Source: Dermanyssus gallinae
Taxonomy: Eukaryota > Arthropoda > Arachnida > Mesostigmata > Dermanyssidae
Length of the DNA: 64,000 bases
Assembly: GCA_003439945.1 (NCBI GenBank)
Contig: QVRM01004822.1
Location: 38,823 to 102,822, forward strand
Direction of reading: 5' to 3'
The translations under genes and the position numbers were made by a program. Shown one piece after another: positions 42,822 through 54,439 of the stretch. Under the pieces are notes generated by a model. The model made no database searches and had not been told where the DNA came from. It saw only the letters and a list, made by a program, of their open reading frames with translations. Every line of letters begins with the position of its first letter. Position 1 is the first letter of the stretch.

Positions 42822-43383
42822 ACCAGCTAACTGTCATACCATCTAACGCGTACAAATACGACCGATTCGATACCTATTTCAGACGGTGGCTCTCCTAATA
42901 GACTCATTTGGTGGTCAACTTGGATGGCTAACGCTCGGTTCTAAAAACTGAGCCGTTGTCATACGTGAGATCAAATAATCTTGCACAGGTTGTATTCTTT
43001 CTGTCTCTTTCGTGATTTTCCATTCATTCGGTTAATGCTGCTGCTACATTCCTCTGCTGGTGGCCTGCTCTGTAAGGATGTAAGTGACATGGTGACTATA
43101 CGATATTATTAATTAATGGATAAATACGCGCGAACATCATCGTTGATCTGCAATAAGAACATACGTTTTTATCGTTTAAATAGACGGTTTTTTTTGGCTG
43201 GCTCTATGCCGTTTTTATTGAGAATTGCTTAAGCTTAATACAGGCAAACTTAACGTTGTCATTAGGGCAGTGAGCCTTGTATCCATCCAAGACTTTGCAG
43301 CATTTCGTTAGCAATTGTGCGATGGAAGCCCGATCTGAGTGAGGCCAGTTGATTTTATTTTAGACATCAACGCCCGCATTCGA

Positions 43384-43548
43384 CTACCATGGGCAATAGC
43401 ATCTATACGTATAGGTACCAGTGACTTTGTCGAGCACTCTTGGAGTCAGGGCCATGGCCAGCCCTGCAGTCAGTACTAATATGCCTAATCGGATAATTTG
43501 GGCAATTTGAGACCAATACTCGTCAATCACATCAAATTCTGTATACAT
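43384..43548 (-). pseudogene. Array gene H: frameshifted member
   Basis: ATG at 43546-43548 starts MYTEFDVIDEYWSQIAQIIR, then LGILVLTAGLAMALTP and RVLDK. After that the frame shifts: the ancestral continuation (SLVPIRIDAIAHGSRMRALM) is visible in the next frame, so one base was lost or gained near 43425-43440. The current stop at 43384-43386 gives 54 residues with an unrelated YTYRCYCPW tail. The sense-strand AATAAA is at 43214-43219, followed by AACGGCATAGAGCCAGCC. Upstream are AATAACGATTTCG and a short (TA)n tract. Closest to genes G and I. It may still make the membrane segment, but I call it a pseudogene. Confidence 0.6.
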
Positions 43549-43624
43549 CAGTGGCACAGTGTTTCGTGTACAGAGATCGTGCGAAATCGTTATTTTAGAA
43601 AAATAATAATATATATATATATAT

Positions 43625-43977
43625 AGCCAGACGGTTCTCTCGCCGGGAGGTCTGCGTTCATGTGGCTAATTCGCTCTCGTTGTGCCTATTAAGCCAAGGC
43701 AGCAGGCGTCCCAGTCGGTACCACCGGGTTGCTAAAGCCCGGGGCGTTGACCGACCGGCCCGGGTTCCGTGTGCAGCACACTTCCCCCGTACATTTAAAG
43801 TAGCCTTAACAAACCTCGAATGGGCCATGACAAAATGACAATATGAATTTGTTGCCACAATATCGATATTGTATGCCTTGCCTCCCGCGCCAACAAAAGT
43901 GACCTCAAAAAAGTTACTTTTGGGAGTTTATACAGTCTGACCAACTTTCTATTGGCGCGTGAAGGTCCCCGCATACA

Positions 43978-44011
<34 letters not shown>

Positions 44012-44020
44012 AGTGAAAAC
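43625..44020. other. GC-rich unidentified insert beside gene H
   Basis: A GC-rich block (CCCGGGGCGTTGACCGACCGGCCCGG at about 43738-43763) unlike its AT-rich flanks lies between two (TA)n tracts. No tRNA boxes or coding frame were recognised. It may be a non-autonomous element inserted in TA repeats. Confidence 0.4.
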
Positions 44021-44036
44021 TACAGTGATACATGCT

Positions 44037-45412
44037 ACACATTTATTATATCCAGTTGTGTAAAAACTACAGTGATACATGCTCATAGAGTAACAGCGGA
44101 GACTTCCATCGACATTTGAGATATTGAATTACTTTTGAAACACGAGATCTCTATACACAGCTATGCTGCGAATAAATTGTACAGCCACTAGCAAGATGCA
44201 TGTCTGCGAGTGAATCACGAGCGACGAAAAGGTTAATTCAAGACTTATAAGGACATCGACCTCCCAAATAGCGGAATTTCTTGTCAATTGGGGCGTTTTC
44301 CCCAAGTAATTAACAACTTTGTAGGTTTAGGCGAAAAGTACGCCTTAAAAAAAGTTCCGGGCGTCCAAATGCCGTTCCAGAACGAAGCAAGCGTGCGTTT
44401 CGGAAGCAAGCGTCGAACTCTGCGCTCTCGGCAAGCGCAATTGTGGCGGCGGCTGGTGTGCAAACGAACGTGTTAAATGTGCAAAACACCTTAGGGCTTA
44501 TGAGAAAAAACTCAAGAGAAAACCACGATTGACCGCTGACGGCTGAAAGTTCGTCTCGACTTCGCCCACGATACTATGTCGTGGACCACTGAGTGCCCAC
44601 GATACGACGTCACGGACCACTGAGTGTCACAGAGTGCTCTTTTCGGATAAAAAAGTTGAACTTTGATGGATCAAATGGCTTTCCACAATGTGCGCAAGAA
44701 AGAACAAATTTTGTCAAAACTTCAATCAGGTGGCGGTTCGGTGGAGATCTGGGCCGCTGTAGAGTATGGTACAAAGGCGTCGATTGTGTTTTTCGTGTTC
44801 ATTCGGGGCGCTATTGGATCCACTAGAGGAGCAATCGGCGCATTTTGAGCTGATGGGACAGCCAAACTTTGTTTTTCAACACGATAACGCTCCTATTCAC
44901 ATCGCCAGGCTGATCAGAAGCTGGTTTAAACGACGTCACATTAAGCTCCTACGATGGCCTGCAGTCGCCGGATCTTAATATCAACTAAAATGTGTGGAAC
45001 TGGCTCGCCCGAAAGGTTTACACCGATGAAAAACAAATTTTCGAACCAGGTAGAACCTTGTGAAGGCTTGGGCGAACTCCCATAAGACGTCATCTGAAAC
45101 TTGTTGAACGCTATACCTAACCATATTGTCATCCGACTTAACGGAAAGTTCACTGAGTATTAAGTATAGTTGCTGCCTTTGCTTTCGTCAAGCCATAAAA
45201 TAAGCCTAACGTCGTTATTCCGCTTGATTCACTCGCTAAGACATGCATCTCACTAGTGGCTGTATAACTTGTTCGCGGTGTAGCTGTGTCAAATATAGAT
45301 ATCGCGTGTTTCAAAGTAATTCAAGACCCCAAATGTCGATGGTAGTCTCCGCTGTTACTCTATGAGCATGTATCGCTGTAGTCTTTACACAAATGGATAC
45401 AATAAATGTGTG
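44037..45412 (+). mobile_element. Tc1/Tc3-like DNA transposon with long terminal inverted repeats
   Basis: Terminal inverted repeats of about 180-190 bp are at 44037-44217 and 45224-45412. They share GTGTAAA(A/G)ACTACAG(T/C)GATAC, CATGCTCATAGAGTAACAGC, CATCGACATTTG and the inner GATGCATGTCT...GAGTGAATCA. Between them is a broken transposase: LNFDGSNGF near 44655, LQSGGGSVEIWAAVEYGTK near 44725-44780, FVFQHDNAPIHIARLIRSWF near 44868-44925 (second catalytic Asp), IKLLRWPAV near 44940, and WLARKVY-like and LNGKFTEY-like ends to about 45165. Stops and shifts lie between the blocks. The GGGSVxxWA and QHDNAPxH motifs place it in Tc1/Tc3. Non-functional as it stands. Confidence 0.88.
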
Positions 45413-45539
45413 TAATGTGGCAAAAGTTAAACAAAAAAACGTTTAAAATAAAAAAAGTGGTTGTATTTTTTTTCGTTTACTGTATATATATGTATATATA
45501 TATACATATATATAGATATATATATATATATATATATAG

Positions 45540-45960
45540 ATAGTGCGCTGAGTAGCTCAACTAGCGGCAGCGAGCTGCGTCGACTGCCGTTTCTCAAGTG
45601 TACTACTACTGAATTGTACACACACGTAGCACTGATGCACTACTTACCACACGAGGCAGCGAATTCACGCCAGATATCTCTTCAAGCTTCAAACAAGTGG
45701 TTGTTGGTCGTCATTCTAATGATGGCATTTATGTCACGTCGACTTTTGCCTGGGATCTCTAGCTACGATTGTGAGTCTGCTGCCAAAGTCCACGAAGAGG
45801 GGCGGGTGTTGCGTTTCGGGACGACCTGCGTCACTAGCACGTCTTATTTCTTGTTTTTGCTATTACCAGGCAGAGTGGACAGAAAGTCTGGAATCCCTGT
45901 ATCATCTCTGTATCCTCGTAACTTTTGCTAAGTATGGTATGTCATCGCGCTAGCTTTATT
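45540..45960 (-). other. Unit H/I 5' flank with decayed exon-like frame
   Basis: Homologous to 54730-55130. On the minus strand it reads PKRNTRPSS, then TTNNHLFEA, a stop, and REFAASCG directly before GGTAAGTAG, a good splice donor. It is the counterpart of the intact 93-codon frame at 54799-55080. The Tc3-like element separates it from gene H. Confidence 0.4.
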
Positions 45961-46059
45961 GACTTTCTCTTGTTAAGTTCTCTTTTCACTGCGTTTTTTC
46001 TGCTAAAACCTCTTAGCATTACTTTAGGGGATTGCGACAATATTGACGGACATGCGCCA

Positions 46060-47750
46060 CCCCAGCCATGGTAACTTGTCTAAGACTCGCGAGCCCAGTA
46101 AGCCCGCGTCCCCCTAACCCCCAAGAGATCGGTAACTGCCTAGGCATTGCTTCCAATCTATGAGAGCGGGTGCTGCACCAACTTTTACATTCTACTCCAA
46201 TTCGGCATCGTCCGGCGCCTCATGTCTGCCTTGGTGCAGCTCGGGCGCGTCAGCCAGACCGTAAACGCCCTCCACAGCTTCGCCACCACGGAATGTGTCG
46301 AGAGCGAAGCATCGCCTGGCTGGGCTTGCCTAATCTCAAGGCTTGACCACCTTTAAGGACATGATAGCCTCGAAGAGGGCACAGGACTCCACCCACGCCC
46401 ACTCCGATGTCAGCATGTGTGCTACAACCTTGATCGGTTTCCCCTCACAGTGGTCGCACCCGCGTCTCTGGACTCGTGGAGGGCCGGGCACCGCAGAACT
46501 ATGTGTTCAACATCGTCCGTCTTATCCGATCTGCAGAACGCGCAGATTTCGACACTCGCCTTGTTAATTTTAATCATTAGGAGTACCATTGGGTTTTCCT
46601 CCTTTGGTTGCGGCACCAGCGACAGCGGCGTTGATGGCCCCACGCCCTCTCCTGCTGTAACCCCCTCTGCCCGTAGTCAACCGTTAGGCTTCCTTGCGCT
46701 GTCGCTTCTTTTCGGCCGCTTCCCGGCGCGCCCTAGCCTTCTGCTTCAATGCTTCCCTCCGCTTCCTTTAAACCTTGAGATTCTCGAGGTTACTCTTGCG
46801 AGCAGCCTCTTTCAGCTCCTCAAGCTTTTTAGCCAGCACTAGGCAATTGCTTAACGAAGCCGAGTGCCCGTTGACTTTGCAGATATAGCAGCATTTTTTT
46901 GCCGCCGCAGTCGGGAGAACGGCAAGACACTGATATCGCCCTGTACTGCTGGACCGCGGGCCTTCCGTGCACATGCGCATGCCTGGCGGCACGCTCAGGT
47001 CTTGCCTAACACTCTTTCGATGCGGTCCACACTGCTTTTGGCGGTCCCCCAGCGTCTCGGCAATCAACCTTGGTGTTAATCGACCGTGATAGTGCTCTAG
47101 CAAAGGTGCCTGTTGATTCCTTCGTGTCAGTCACCCTCAAGAGAGCATCCCCACTCTCGGTCGTGGCTAGGCCTCTGCGCGCGGCCAAAATCACACCCGC
47201 CGCACTGAGGTCTGCGTTCATGAGCGTTTCAGCAGCATTTTTATCCTCAATCTTTGTCACCCGGACAGTGGTACGGGTTGCCCTCGTCTACTCTGAAACT
47301 TTTGCCTCTCTTAGTGCGCTTCGTTCTCCGGGCGATCCTTAATGAGTTTGACGTCATAGTCTAATACCCGGCAGCACGCCTCAAAAATCTGGGAGATTTT
47401 CTAATACCCCAGCTCGAGTTCCTAGCTTTGATTTAGCCTTTTGTGCCTGGAGTCTGCGTGAGAGCCCGCTTAGGTTTTGCCAGCGCAGTCTCGAGTGACT
47501 CTAGCCGCATTCTTTCGGCTTCGAGCCTTTCCATCCAATCACGGTTTCTCTGTTTGGCAAAACGCTTGTATTTCTGGGAAAACTTACCTACCTCTTTAAC
47601 GGCGTCCTTGATGTTTGCGGGTATCGCACGATTAGTTGACTCAACACCTCAAACCAGGTCGGCGTGTTTAGGCTCTCCCCGGTTGGCTCTCTTCCATTCT
47701 TTCATGGCTTATCACTGCTTTTTCGTTCCTTCGCTCCTATTCCCTTAAGT
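46060..47750 (-). pseudogene. R1-like retrotransposon reduced to gag plus ORF2 tail
   Basis: Coding order on the minus strand: gag from about 47740, with VTKIEDKNAAETLMNADLSA at 47200-47260 and TKVDCRDAGGPPKAV near 47040. A knuckle CCYICKVNGHSASLSNC lies near 46845-46900, then a Lys/Glu-rich segment (LEELKEAARKSNLENLKV) to 46768. Almost directly after, the ORF2 C-terminal zinc tail appears: ICAFCRSDKTDDVEHIVLRC at about 46480-46545. The endonuclease and RT, normally some 3 kb, are absent. This is a large internal deletion, like that in the 55.5-58.9 kb copy. Stops and shifts are present in both parts. Confidence 0.7.
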
Positions 47751-48720
47751 TGGCGTCCTTTGCGTCAGCCCCGAAGGAAAGAATATTGCAAACATTTTTC
47801 GCTCATTGTTCCCACCGTGGAAACTTATCGTATGTGACCTTGACACAATGTCAAGGTCTCTCGACGTCCTAGTGTGCCTTCATCGTCCGTATCTCCAGAC
47901 CAAATCCCAGTTCCGTGGGCCAAGCAGGAGACTCCCTAGAGGGGTTAGAAGGTAGTGGGAGAGCAAATTTTGTGAGGAAAAGAGCTGCCGCCCGACAGAA
48001 ACTGTCATATCAGTCTCCCACGTCAATCAAGAGGGAGCTATAGAGAAACCAAAGTTAAACGCCTCTTCGCCGTCCAGTCCGTACCCGTTTATCCTTCTCT
48101 AATGTTCTCCTTCGCTTCGAAACCACACTTCTCTCTTTTCACCAACTTAGACCCGTTCCTCTGCGCCTGGCCCAACGGGTGCCTATATAAGGTGGGCTCG
48201 TTGTATCGCTAGCTGGTGCTGTAGCCTCAATACTGGCCGCAGGAGGTCAGCAGAGAGCGCGATCAATTCCTGGAAGCCCCACCCATTAGGCGTGGACACT
48301 GACAGACTAAAGCGCCACCCACTGGCCGAAATCCCAACTTGCCTGTGTCACTCGCCTCTCAGCCCCGAAGGCCGGTTGACGCACCGGTGACGCCGTCCTG
48401 CACAAAATTTACCAAATCGCTGCTTAGATTCACTACAGTGACTCAGAAGTCTCTAATTATCACCTTAAACTCAACATGTTGCGGAACGACACGTCCGTTC
48501 ACCACGGTAGTTAGCAAGCATTTTTTCTTTACTGCATGATATGTTTCAAGTACGTCCGCCTTGCTAAGGCCCCTTCGTACTCGAAGTTCGTCAGTCAACA
48601 AGGAACAAGAAAGAAAACAATGCAACCTGCTTCTAGAAGCGCAACAATGACCCCATAAGTGGCTGCAGACAGACAGGCGCGTTACTGCGTGTCCTATATC
48701 ACATGACATATTAAATGCTC
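47751..48720. other. Unassigned stretch with a strong TATA box
   Basis: GCCTATATAAGGTGGGC at 48182-48198 is a consensus TATA box on the plus strand (and a weaker one on the minus strand). No recognised gene follows: the downstream frames (48339-48539 plus; 48443-48709 minus, with DVLETYHAVKKKCLLTTVVN) have no motif I know. It may be the promoter of an LTR or other element. Confidence 0.35.
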
Positions 48721-48724
48721 ATTC

Positions 48725-48925
48725 CCGTCAAATGTTTGCCAGTGCCATAACCGTTCCGAGCTGTGCTCCTGTGGTAATGTCAGTGTGGGACCAGCGCGTC
48801 ACTGAAGCCCGTCAAGCCCTGTCGCGGCCTTTTAGCAATTCCGAAGTTATCGACTTAATAATGAAAGCACCCTCCGGTAAGCTTCCGGGGCCCGAATTGG
48901 TCACAAATGAGTATCTCAGATAAAC
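48725..48925 (+). pseudogene. RT N-terminal fragment of a non-LTR element
   Basis: VWDQRVTEARQALSRPFSNS, EVIDLIMKAPSGKLPGP and LVTNEYLR are the RT finger block (APGPDGxxNE type). The fragment ends in a stop and LAPCFTRLFNIA. A tail TTGAGTGAAATAAACATAATTG follows near 49045-49070 and resembles the 3' end of the minus-strand element at 50520-50545. It may be part of the next relic, separated by a deletion. Confidence 0.6.
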
Positions 48926-49129
48926 AATTCACCTTGCACCCTGCTTCACTAGACTTTTTAACATCGCTGCACTACTTCTCTCATCGGAAGCGTGAAGAAG
49001 ATAGAGCTTCATGAGGAAACATTTTTTAAATGTATATTATACTCAATTTGAGTGAAATAAACATAATTGTAATTTAACGAGGTGATGAAAAGGGCCCAGC
49101 TACCCTCGGAATAGAAAACCAGCCTTCTC

Positions 49130-50565
49130 AGCATTATCCCTAAAGGAAAAGAGGATCTCTTGGCTCCATCTTCTTACTGAGGTATCGCAAAGAAGAGCGC
49201 AATCTACAAACTTCTATCGGCTATCTATCGGCTATTCGTTGATTAGAACATTTTCTTGAGATTAACAGCAACATTATGGCTTCAGAAGGAACCGGTCAAC
49301 AACTACAGCATGTGCTGTACTACTAAACTCTATACAACGAGCACTTTGAATTAAAGGGGCTTATCTCTTCGCTGTATTTGTAGACTTAAAAGCGGTCTTT
49401 GATACGGTCGCACGAACGAATATACTTGAAAGCTGGCTTTTTGCGGGATCTCATTGAATATATTGGAACTCAATAAAAGTATTTTACAAGAAGGACAAAT
49501 TATATATAGATGACGGAGCCGCTAAACACATCTTACAAACCATTGCTGTTGCTCAAGGTGATGATCTTAGCCCCCTGCTGTTTTCGGTGCTGGTGAGCAA
49601 CCTTCTTGAAGAGATACGGAGTCGGCACTCGCAGGTAGACGTCCTGATGTATGCAGACGACTTGGTGCTATATTCTCGCAGCCAAATCAATTTGCAACAA
49701 TCCCATGCGACCTTGCAGCATTACGTTCACCAAAACCAATTGGAAATAAATATAAATAAAACAAAGGCAGTGAACTCTAGGCGTGGAGGGAAATTGGCTG
49801 GAATCGACAAACTACGGTTAGGTTCAAAATCTACAGAATTTGCTTTGTACTTTTCCTACCTAGAGGTCATTTTCTCGTCTCGAGGTACGAACTTCTCGAG
49901 GCAAATTGATGAACGAATTTGGAAAGGACTACAGTCTTTTCATAGTATCCCAGACCCTCATACTATCTATCAATGGACGTTACCGTTCATCTCTTTAACC
50001 CGCAGATTGCGCCTACTGCTTCTTACGGTATACAGGTAATATGGCCGTATCTATCGACGTTTAACTAGACCAAATTAAGGCCGCTTTTCTAAAGAAGGCG
50101 CTAAGAGTCCACCGCACTGGTCTCAACAGATTAGTCTATTTACTGGCGTCGACTCCGCTATTCGTTGAGGGTTTACAAAAATATAGAGGTTTTACCGAAA
50201 ACAGCAGCTTTCAACAAGAACATGCCTGAATGGGAGATTTTTTCCAATTTTTTTTACCATAAATGTATAGTCTATCTGGAGAGATGGCTGATATTGACTC
50301 GCTTTTTTATGAAACCCAGGCAATGACGTGTAAGCGCTGCAACTATGAGAATAGTCACCTAATTGCACGATTTGCTGTACATGGCTTCCACATGAAGATC
50401 TGTATTCGAGAGAAGTTCCATGAAATATCCTCGTTATGCTTGTGCAAACCCTGCGGTGGACAGTGTGACTTATATCACCTTCAACAATGCGATAGAGCAG
50501 TTCCGTTGACTCGACTTTTCAATCAATCATATTTATTTCACTCAAATAGAGTATGTACAGAATAG
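49130..50565 (+). pseudogene. Non-LTR retrotransposon relic: RT and C-terminal zinc domain
   Basis: RT parts: IPKGKEDLLAPS near 49135, FVDLKAVFDTVART near 49375, IAVAQGDDLSPLLFSVLVSN near 49540-49605, and LMYADDLVLYSRS with the catalytic YADD at 49649-49660. QLEININKTKAVNSRRGGKL follows near 49740. The thumb is partly lost. The C-terminal domain at 50263-50565 reads MTCKRCNYENSHLIARFAVH and LCKPCGGQCDLYHLQQC, the same Cys/His tail as the element nested at 13.4-16.3 kb. Stops separate the blocks. The element is cut at its 3' end, where the next, opposite-strand element begins. Confidence 0.75.
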
Positions 50566-50577
50566 TTCATGTTATTA

Positions 50578-52860
50578 TTAAACAAAAATACTTGTCCTGC
50601 CGTTCCACGGAGAGAAGAAGTGTAAAGATCTTCGTTGCAGTGCCGGACAATCAACCGCGTGGTACTTAGCGCATTGCTGCGAGCAGAACCGACAAATACA
50701 GTGAGTAATCGTCTTCAAGAAACTTCCTGCGAGAGAATCCGGAGACCCAAGTATGGGAAAGAGTTTACAAACTCTAATGGCCTCCAGCAACGAATAACGT
50801 CGTTTGCAGCTAAACGCCCACCGCGACGAAACTTAATCGCCTTGGTTTTGCGTGAGTTTATTTCTAGCCCTTTTTTCATCAGATACGCCTCTACCATGGC
50901 GGTAATGCGCGAGATGGCACCAATGTTACGATGAGCAACAACGATGTCATCAGCATACATCACTACCACGGCATGTTGAAACTCTTGACGCACGTATTGA
51001 ACAAGGTCGGCCAGTAGCAGCGTGAACGAGATGCAGCTTAGTGGGTCCCCCTGAGGAGTCCCAACATTTTGCGTTAGCTCAAGCACGCCGCTCCCTCCCT
51101 CGAACAACGGTGTATCATCGTCGAAACAACTAGAAATTACTCGCAGAGGAGCTCCACCTGTCAATCTGTCTAAAACAATCGATCATAAGATCTCGCGGAG
51201 CCTTGTCAAAGGCCTTGACGCAGTCAATGAAGACTGCACACACCGTCTTGAGACACCGCCCGTTCTACTTCGGATCAAAACGTGGATGGCGTCGCGGGTC
51301 CCCATGCTTTTTCTAAATCCGAACTGCTCGGGAGGCAGAGCATGGTTTGCTACATTTGCAATCTTTTCAATAATCAGCTTACAGAATATTTTCTTGAGAG
51401 TTCGCTCCGACGCTACTCCCCGGTACAGATTTGCGTCACTTCTATCGTCGCCGTGTTTACCCTTGAATAACAGAGAAAGCCTAGCAATGTGCCACTCCAT
51501 ATTTCTATTAAATAAATTACAGAAGATCCCCTTCAAGAGCGGCTCCGATTGCACCCAATGTTCGTAGTAGACCCGATCTGGCCCACTACTTTTTCCATAT
51601 AGGAAGGGATCGGATAACTCGACATACTTCTTCTTCCTCAAGGGGAAAATGCATTGTACGCTGTTCAAGTGTAAATTGATATTCAACCTCTGCGGCCGAG
51701 TTTTTTACGTGAGGGTTGAATAGCAGATTCGTCAAGTGACGCTCTAGCTGCTCGTCACTCAGTGAGTGCCGTATCCCCTTATGAGAGCGGTTTATGTAGG
51801 CATGGGGCTCCCTTTCTGCTCGTTCAAGTAGACGGGCTTCCTCTCGCCTCGCATGTTCGACCTTATAGTCACGGCATAGCCATATGTAGGACTTTCTACG
51901 AGACGCGTAGTCCTGTCTTCGCCTTGCTTGGAGTTGTGGATCTGCTCGGGCTTTTGCTAGTCTCAGCAAGCCGAGTTGTTCTCTATGTCGGAGGTAACAA
52001 GTCCGTGTGAACCACGACCGGGACCTCCGCGGCTTGAACTTTTTCCACTTAACTGCTCTCTGCATTACTCCTTCGATAGTCCGACAACAGACATCTACAT
52101 CATTTCCGGCCAATACACTCTTAAGACCGACTTAAAACGCGGCTAAATCGAGTTGACGGGTCGGCTTCATCTGTGAACGTTTCTGCTGTTCCTACCAAAG
52201 AGCAGGCACGCGTACTGCAGCTCGTACAGGTAGATGCCTTCTTGCAGCAAATTCCAGAATTTCAAAGCTCTGAAACTCATTACAATCAAGATTATGAAAC
52301 AATAATTCTATGGTACTCCTGCCGCTATGGCAAACGTGAAGTCATTTCGTGCATTAGCACAAAACCCACATCTTTTATAAGCTGCAGAAGAACTTCATCT
52401 TTGTCGTCATTGGCTCCCTTATCTATTCTGCAATTGAAGTCACCTCCAACGATCGTTGGAGCCCTAAGGTCATGACCCGAGAGTCCCGCAAATACGACGT
52501 CTGTAAGTTCTGCAGAATTAAATATCGGAGGGAGACAAAACACGACAATGTTAACACTTCCGGATGAAAGTGTCATCGTATTCATCTTTTCTTATACATT
52601 GCATAGGGCACAAATAGTTACGTAGATAGACAGAAAGTCGTCCTATTGGTCTGCCCAATCCCTAACCAGGCATGGCGGCCAACTGATGAAACCCTTGCAT
52701 CTCATCGAAATGCAGTTCTTCCCGCTGGAACGTCTCTAACAAGAGGGCGATGTCTACTTCTCGAAACAAATCATCTGGCATTAGATCCATTACCCCTTTC
52801 AGATCTTCACAGTTACACAATAGTATTCGTCGAGGTATGGTTGCCTCCGAACACACCTCT
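50578..52860 (-). pseudogene. ORF2 of a nearly full-length non-LTR retrotransposon
   Basis: Coding order on the minus strand: endonuclease start RRILLCNCEDLKGVMDLMPD near 52830, endonuclease PTIVGGDFNCRIDKG near 52430-52460, and a basic linker (RSRSWFTRTCYLRHREQLGL) near 51950-52020. RT YGKSSGPDRVYYEHW is near 51560-51600, QFGFRKSMGTRDAIHVLIR near 51270-51330, and QNVGTPQGDPLSCISFTLLL near 51020-51070. The catalytic VVMYADDIVVAHRN has YADD at 50947-50958. KTKAIKFRRGGRLA, FPYLG and a C-terminal CRFCSQQCAKYHAVDC near 50670 follow. Shifts occur near 52150, 51590 and 51180. The 3' end carries TTTGAGTGAAATAAATATG (AATAAA) at about 50525-50545. Confidence 0.82.
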
Positions 52861-52874
52861 GTACCACTATCTAG

Positions 52875-54119
52875 TCATTTCGAGGGGTGAGGACCGTTTT
52901 TAGCCACAAAGCTTTGCATGACCATTTTCTCGAATGAAGCGGCGCCGTTCCAGCGACGGAAATACACACCCTTCATCCAGAAGTCCTCCTTGGAGCATCG
53001 CACGAAGTCCTTTATTTCAGGTACAACGCCAAAATACAGCCCACTTACCTTTTGTATGCAATCTAAATAATGCATCAACTTTAACATCTTTGTCGGCCAG
53101 TCAGCCTCGCAGGTCCGCTGCCGACGTATCTGCAACTAGTCCTTCTACTCGAAGAGCTTTGATAACAGGTTTGTTGATTTTTGCAAATACTTTAAATACT
53201 TTCAAATCAGTATTCTCTTCAGCTGCACATCCCGCCCGGAGACGGTTGGCCGTTCTTCGTTTATATGTAACGGGAAGGAACCCTTTCTCCTTGTCCTTTT
53301 CACTCTGCCTCTGCGGTACGTTGTTTTCATCCTTCTCCGCAAGTCGCATTTCAATCGCGCCGCTTTCAGCTGAAGTTGTTGTGCCACTCGATCTCTCCTT
53401 TGCCTCCTTCCTCTTGGACGGTTTTTCACCACCACCACCTCCGCTACTGCTTTTGATGTTGCTGTTGCTTCTCTCCGCCAAATTGGCTTTGCTGTCATCT
53501 GTCTCCTTGTGTATCTCCAGTGTGCGGTCATCATTTCGGCCAGCTGGACAAGCTATTGATATAGCTGTCAGTGAAGCTGCGTCGGCCGCACCATCTACTG
53601 GGACGTGGGGGAGACAAACCTCCATATCTTCAGTTTCGCCAACGTTGGCGCCGTGTAGCGGTGTCGTGGGGAATTTCCTTGGTGCAGTGCAATTCGCGGG
53701 AAGTTTCGAAACTTTCGAAACGTTCGAATCTAGCACCCTGACACTATCGTTTGCGCTTTGTTTGGCGCATTTTCCGGGTTTTGTGAGTGTGTTGTCGCGT
53801 TTGTTCTTCTTGCCTTTATTGCCGGTAGTCCCGATGCTAGTCCGAACGTTCACCTGCTCAATGGCGTCGAAGAGCTTCAGCCTGGTGTCGAAGAGTAGCC
53901 TTGCCAGCTGCAGCAGCAGTGCTTCTGGGGTTAAGACTGTGCCTGGACCCCGAGCCGAACAATCCACGCATTTTTCACGTGAATAGCTTAATCAGAGGTT
54001 CCTCGTTCTTCACAGTCTTTGTGTATGGCCACCAAGTGACAACCAGAACACAAATTCCGGGCGGAGTCGGCTGAAAAGCCGGAGCCGCAAACGAAGTAGC
54101 CTATGCTGGGCGCCGCCAT
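52875..54119 (-). pseudogene. ORF1 of the same element: PHD-type finger protein
   Basis: ATG at 54117-54119 starts MAAPSIGYFVCGSGFSAD. Cys/His spacing (C...C-SG-C...IH-KD-C) fits a PHD-like finger, with one Cys of the first pair changed. A shift near 53990 moves into the next frame, where KCVDCS supplies the last Cys pair. A 288-residue open part (53101-53967) follows: a helical start (LLLQLARLLFDTRLKLFDAI), a Ser/Lys/Gly-rich linker, then FKVFAKINKPVIKALRVEGL. A second shift near 53100 leads to FGVVPEIKDFVRCSKEDFWM and KGVYFRRW, the usual end of such ORF1 proteins. Role in live relatives: RNA binding in the transposition particle. Broken here by two shifts. Confidence 0.75.
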
Positions 54120-54240
54120 CTTGCCATGATGATTGACTCGACTTTTAGAACCGTGATAAATATACGTATGTAAGTGTGTGCTCTCTCTGTACGCGCAATA
54201 TTGTAAACAAACCATCGGTTAAAAAGCTATTATATAGTAA

Positions 54241-54425
54241 ATGACAGCCCAAGGCAAAACTTGGAAGGAGTTGTGTGCATCAGTGACATTTAGAGGTACC
54301 ATACGTGCTTCAGCGCGGAACTTGTTTGTGCATATGTTACACATCTGGGAAAGTAAGCACACACAAAGGAGAGGGCGAAATTGGTGGTTGATTTTGTGTC
54401 GCAGACAGAAAAGCGGGATTTTATT
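54241..54425. repeat. 3' flank of gene I, with a second copy near 59.4-59.66 kb
   Basis: TTGGAAGGAGTTGTGTGCATC...CAGTGACATTTA...TTCAGCGCGGAAC matches 59478-59660 (CTGGAAGAAGCTG..., CAGTGACGTTTA, CCAGCGCGAAAC). The copy near 59.4 kb extends into sequence resembling the end of gene I but without its membrane segment, so it looks like a relic of a tenth unit. Confidence 0.65.
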
Positions 54426-54439
54426 TTAAGGATAGATTT

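Noticed and set aside
52934..53986. A 350-codon plus-strand frame rich in Ser/Leu
   Set aside because: It is the complement of ORF1 (52875-54119 minus), whose zinc-finger and C-terminal motifs identify the true strand.
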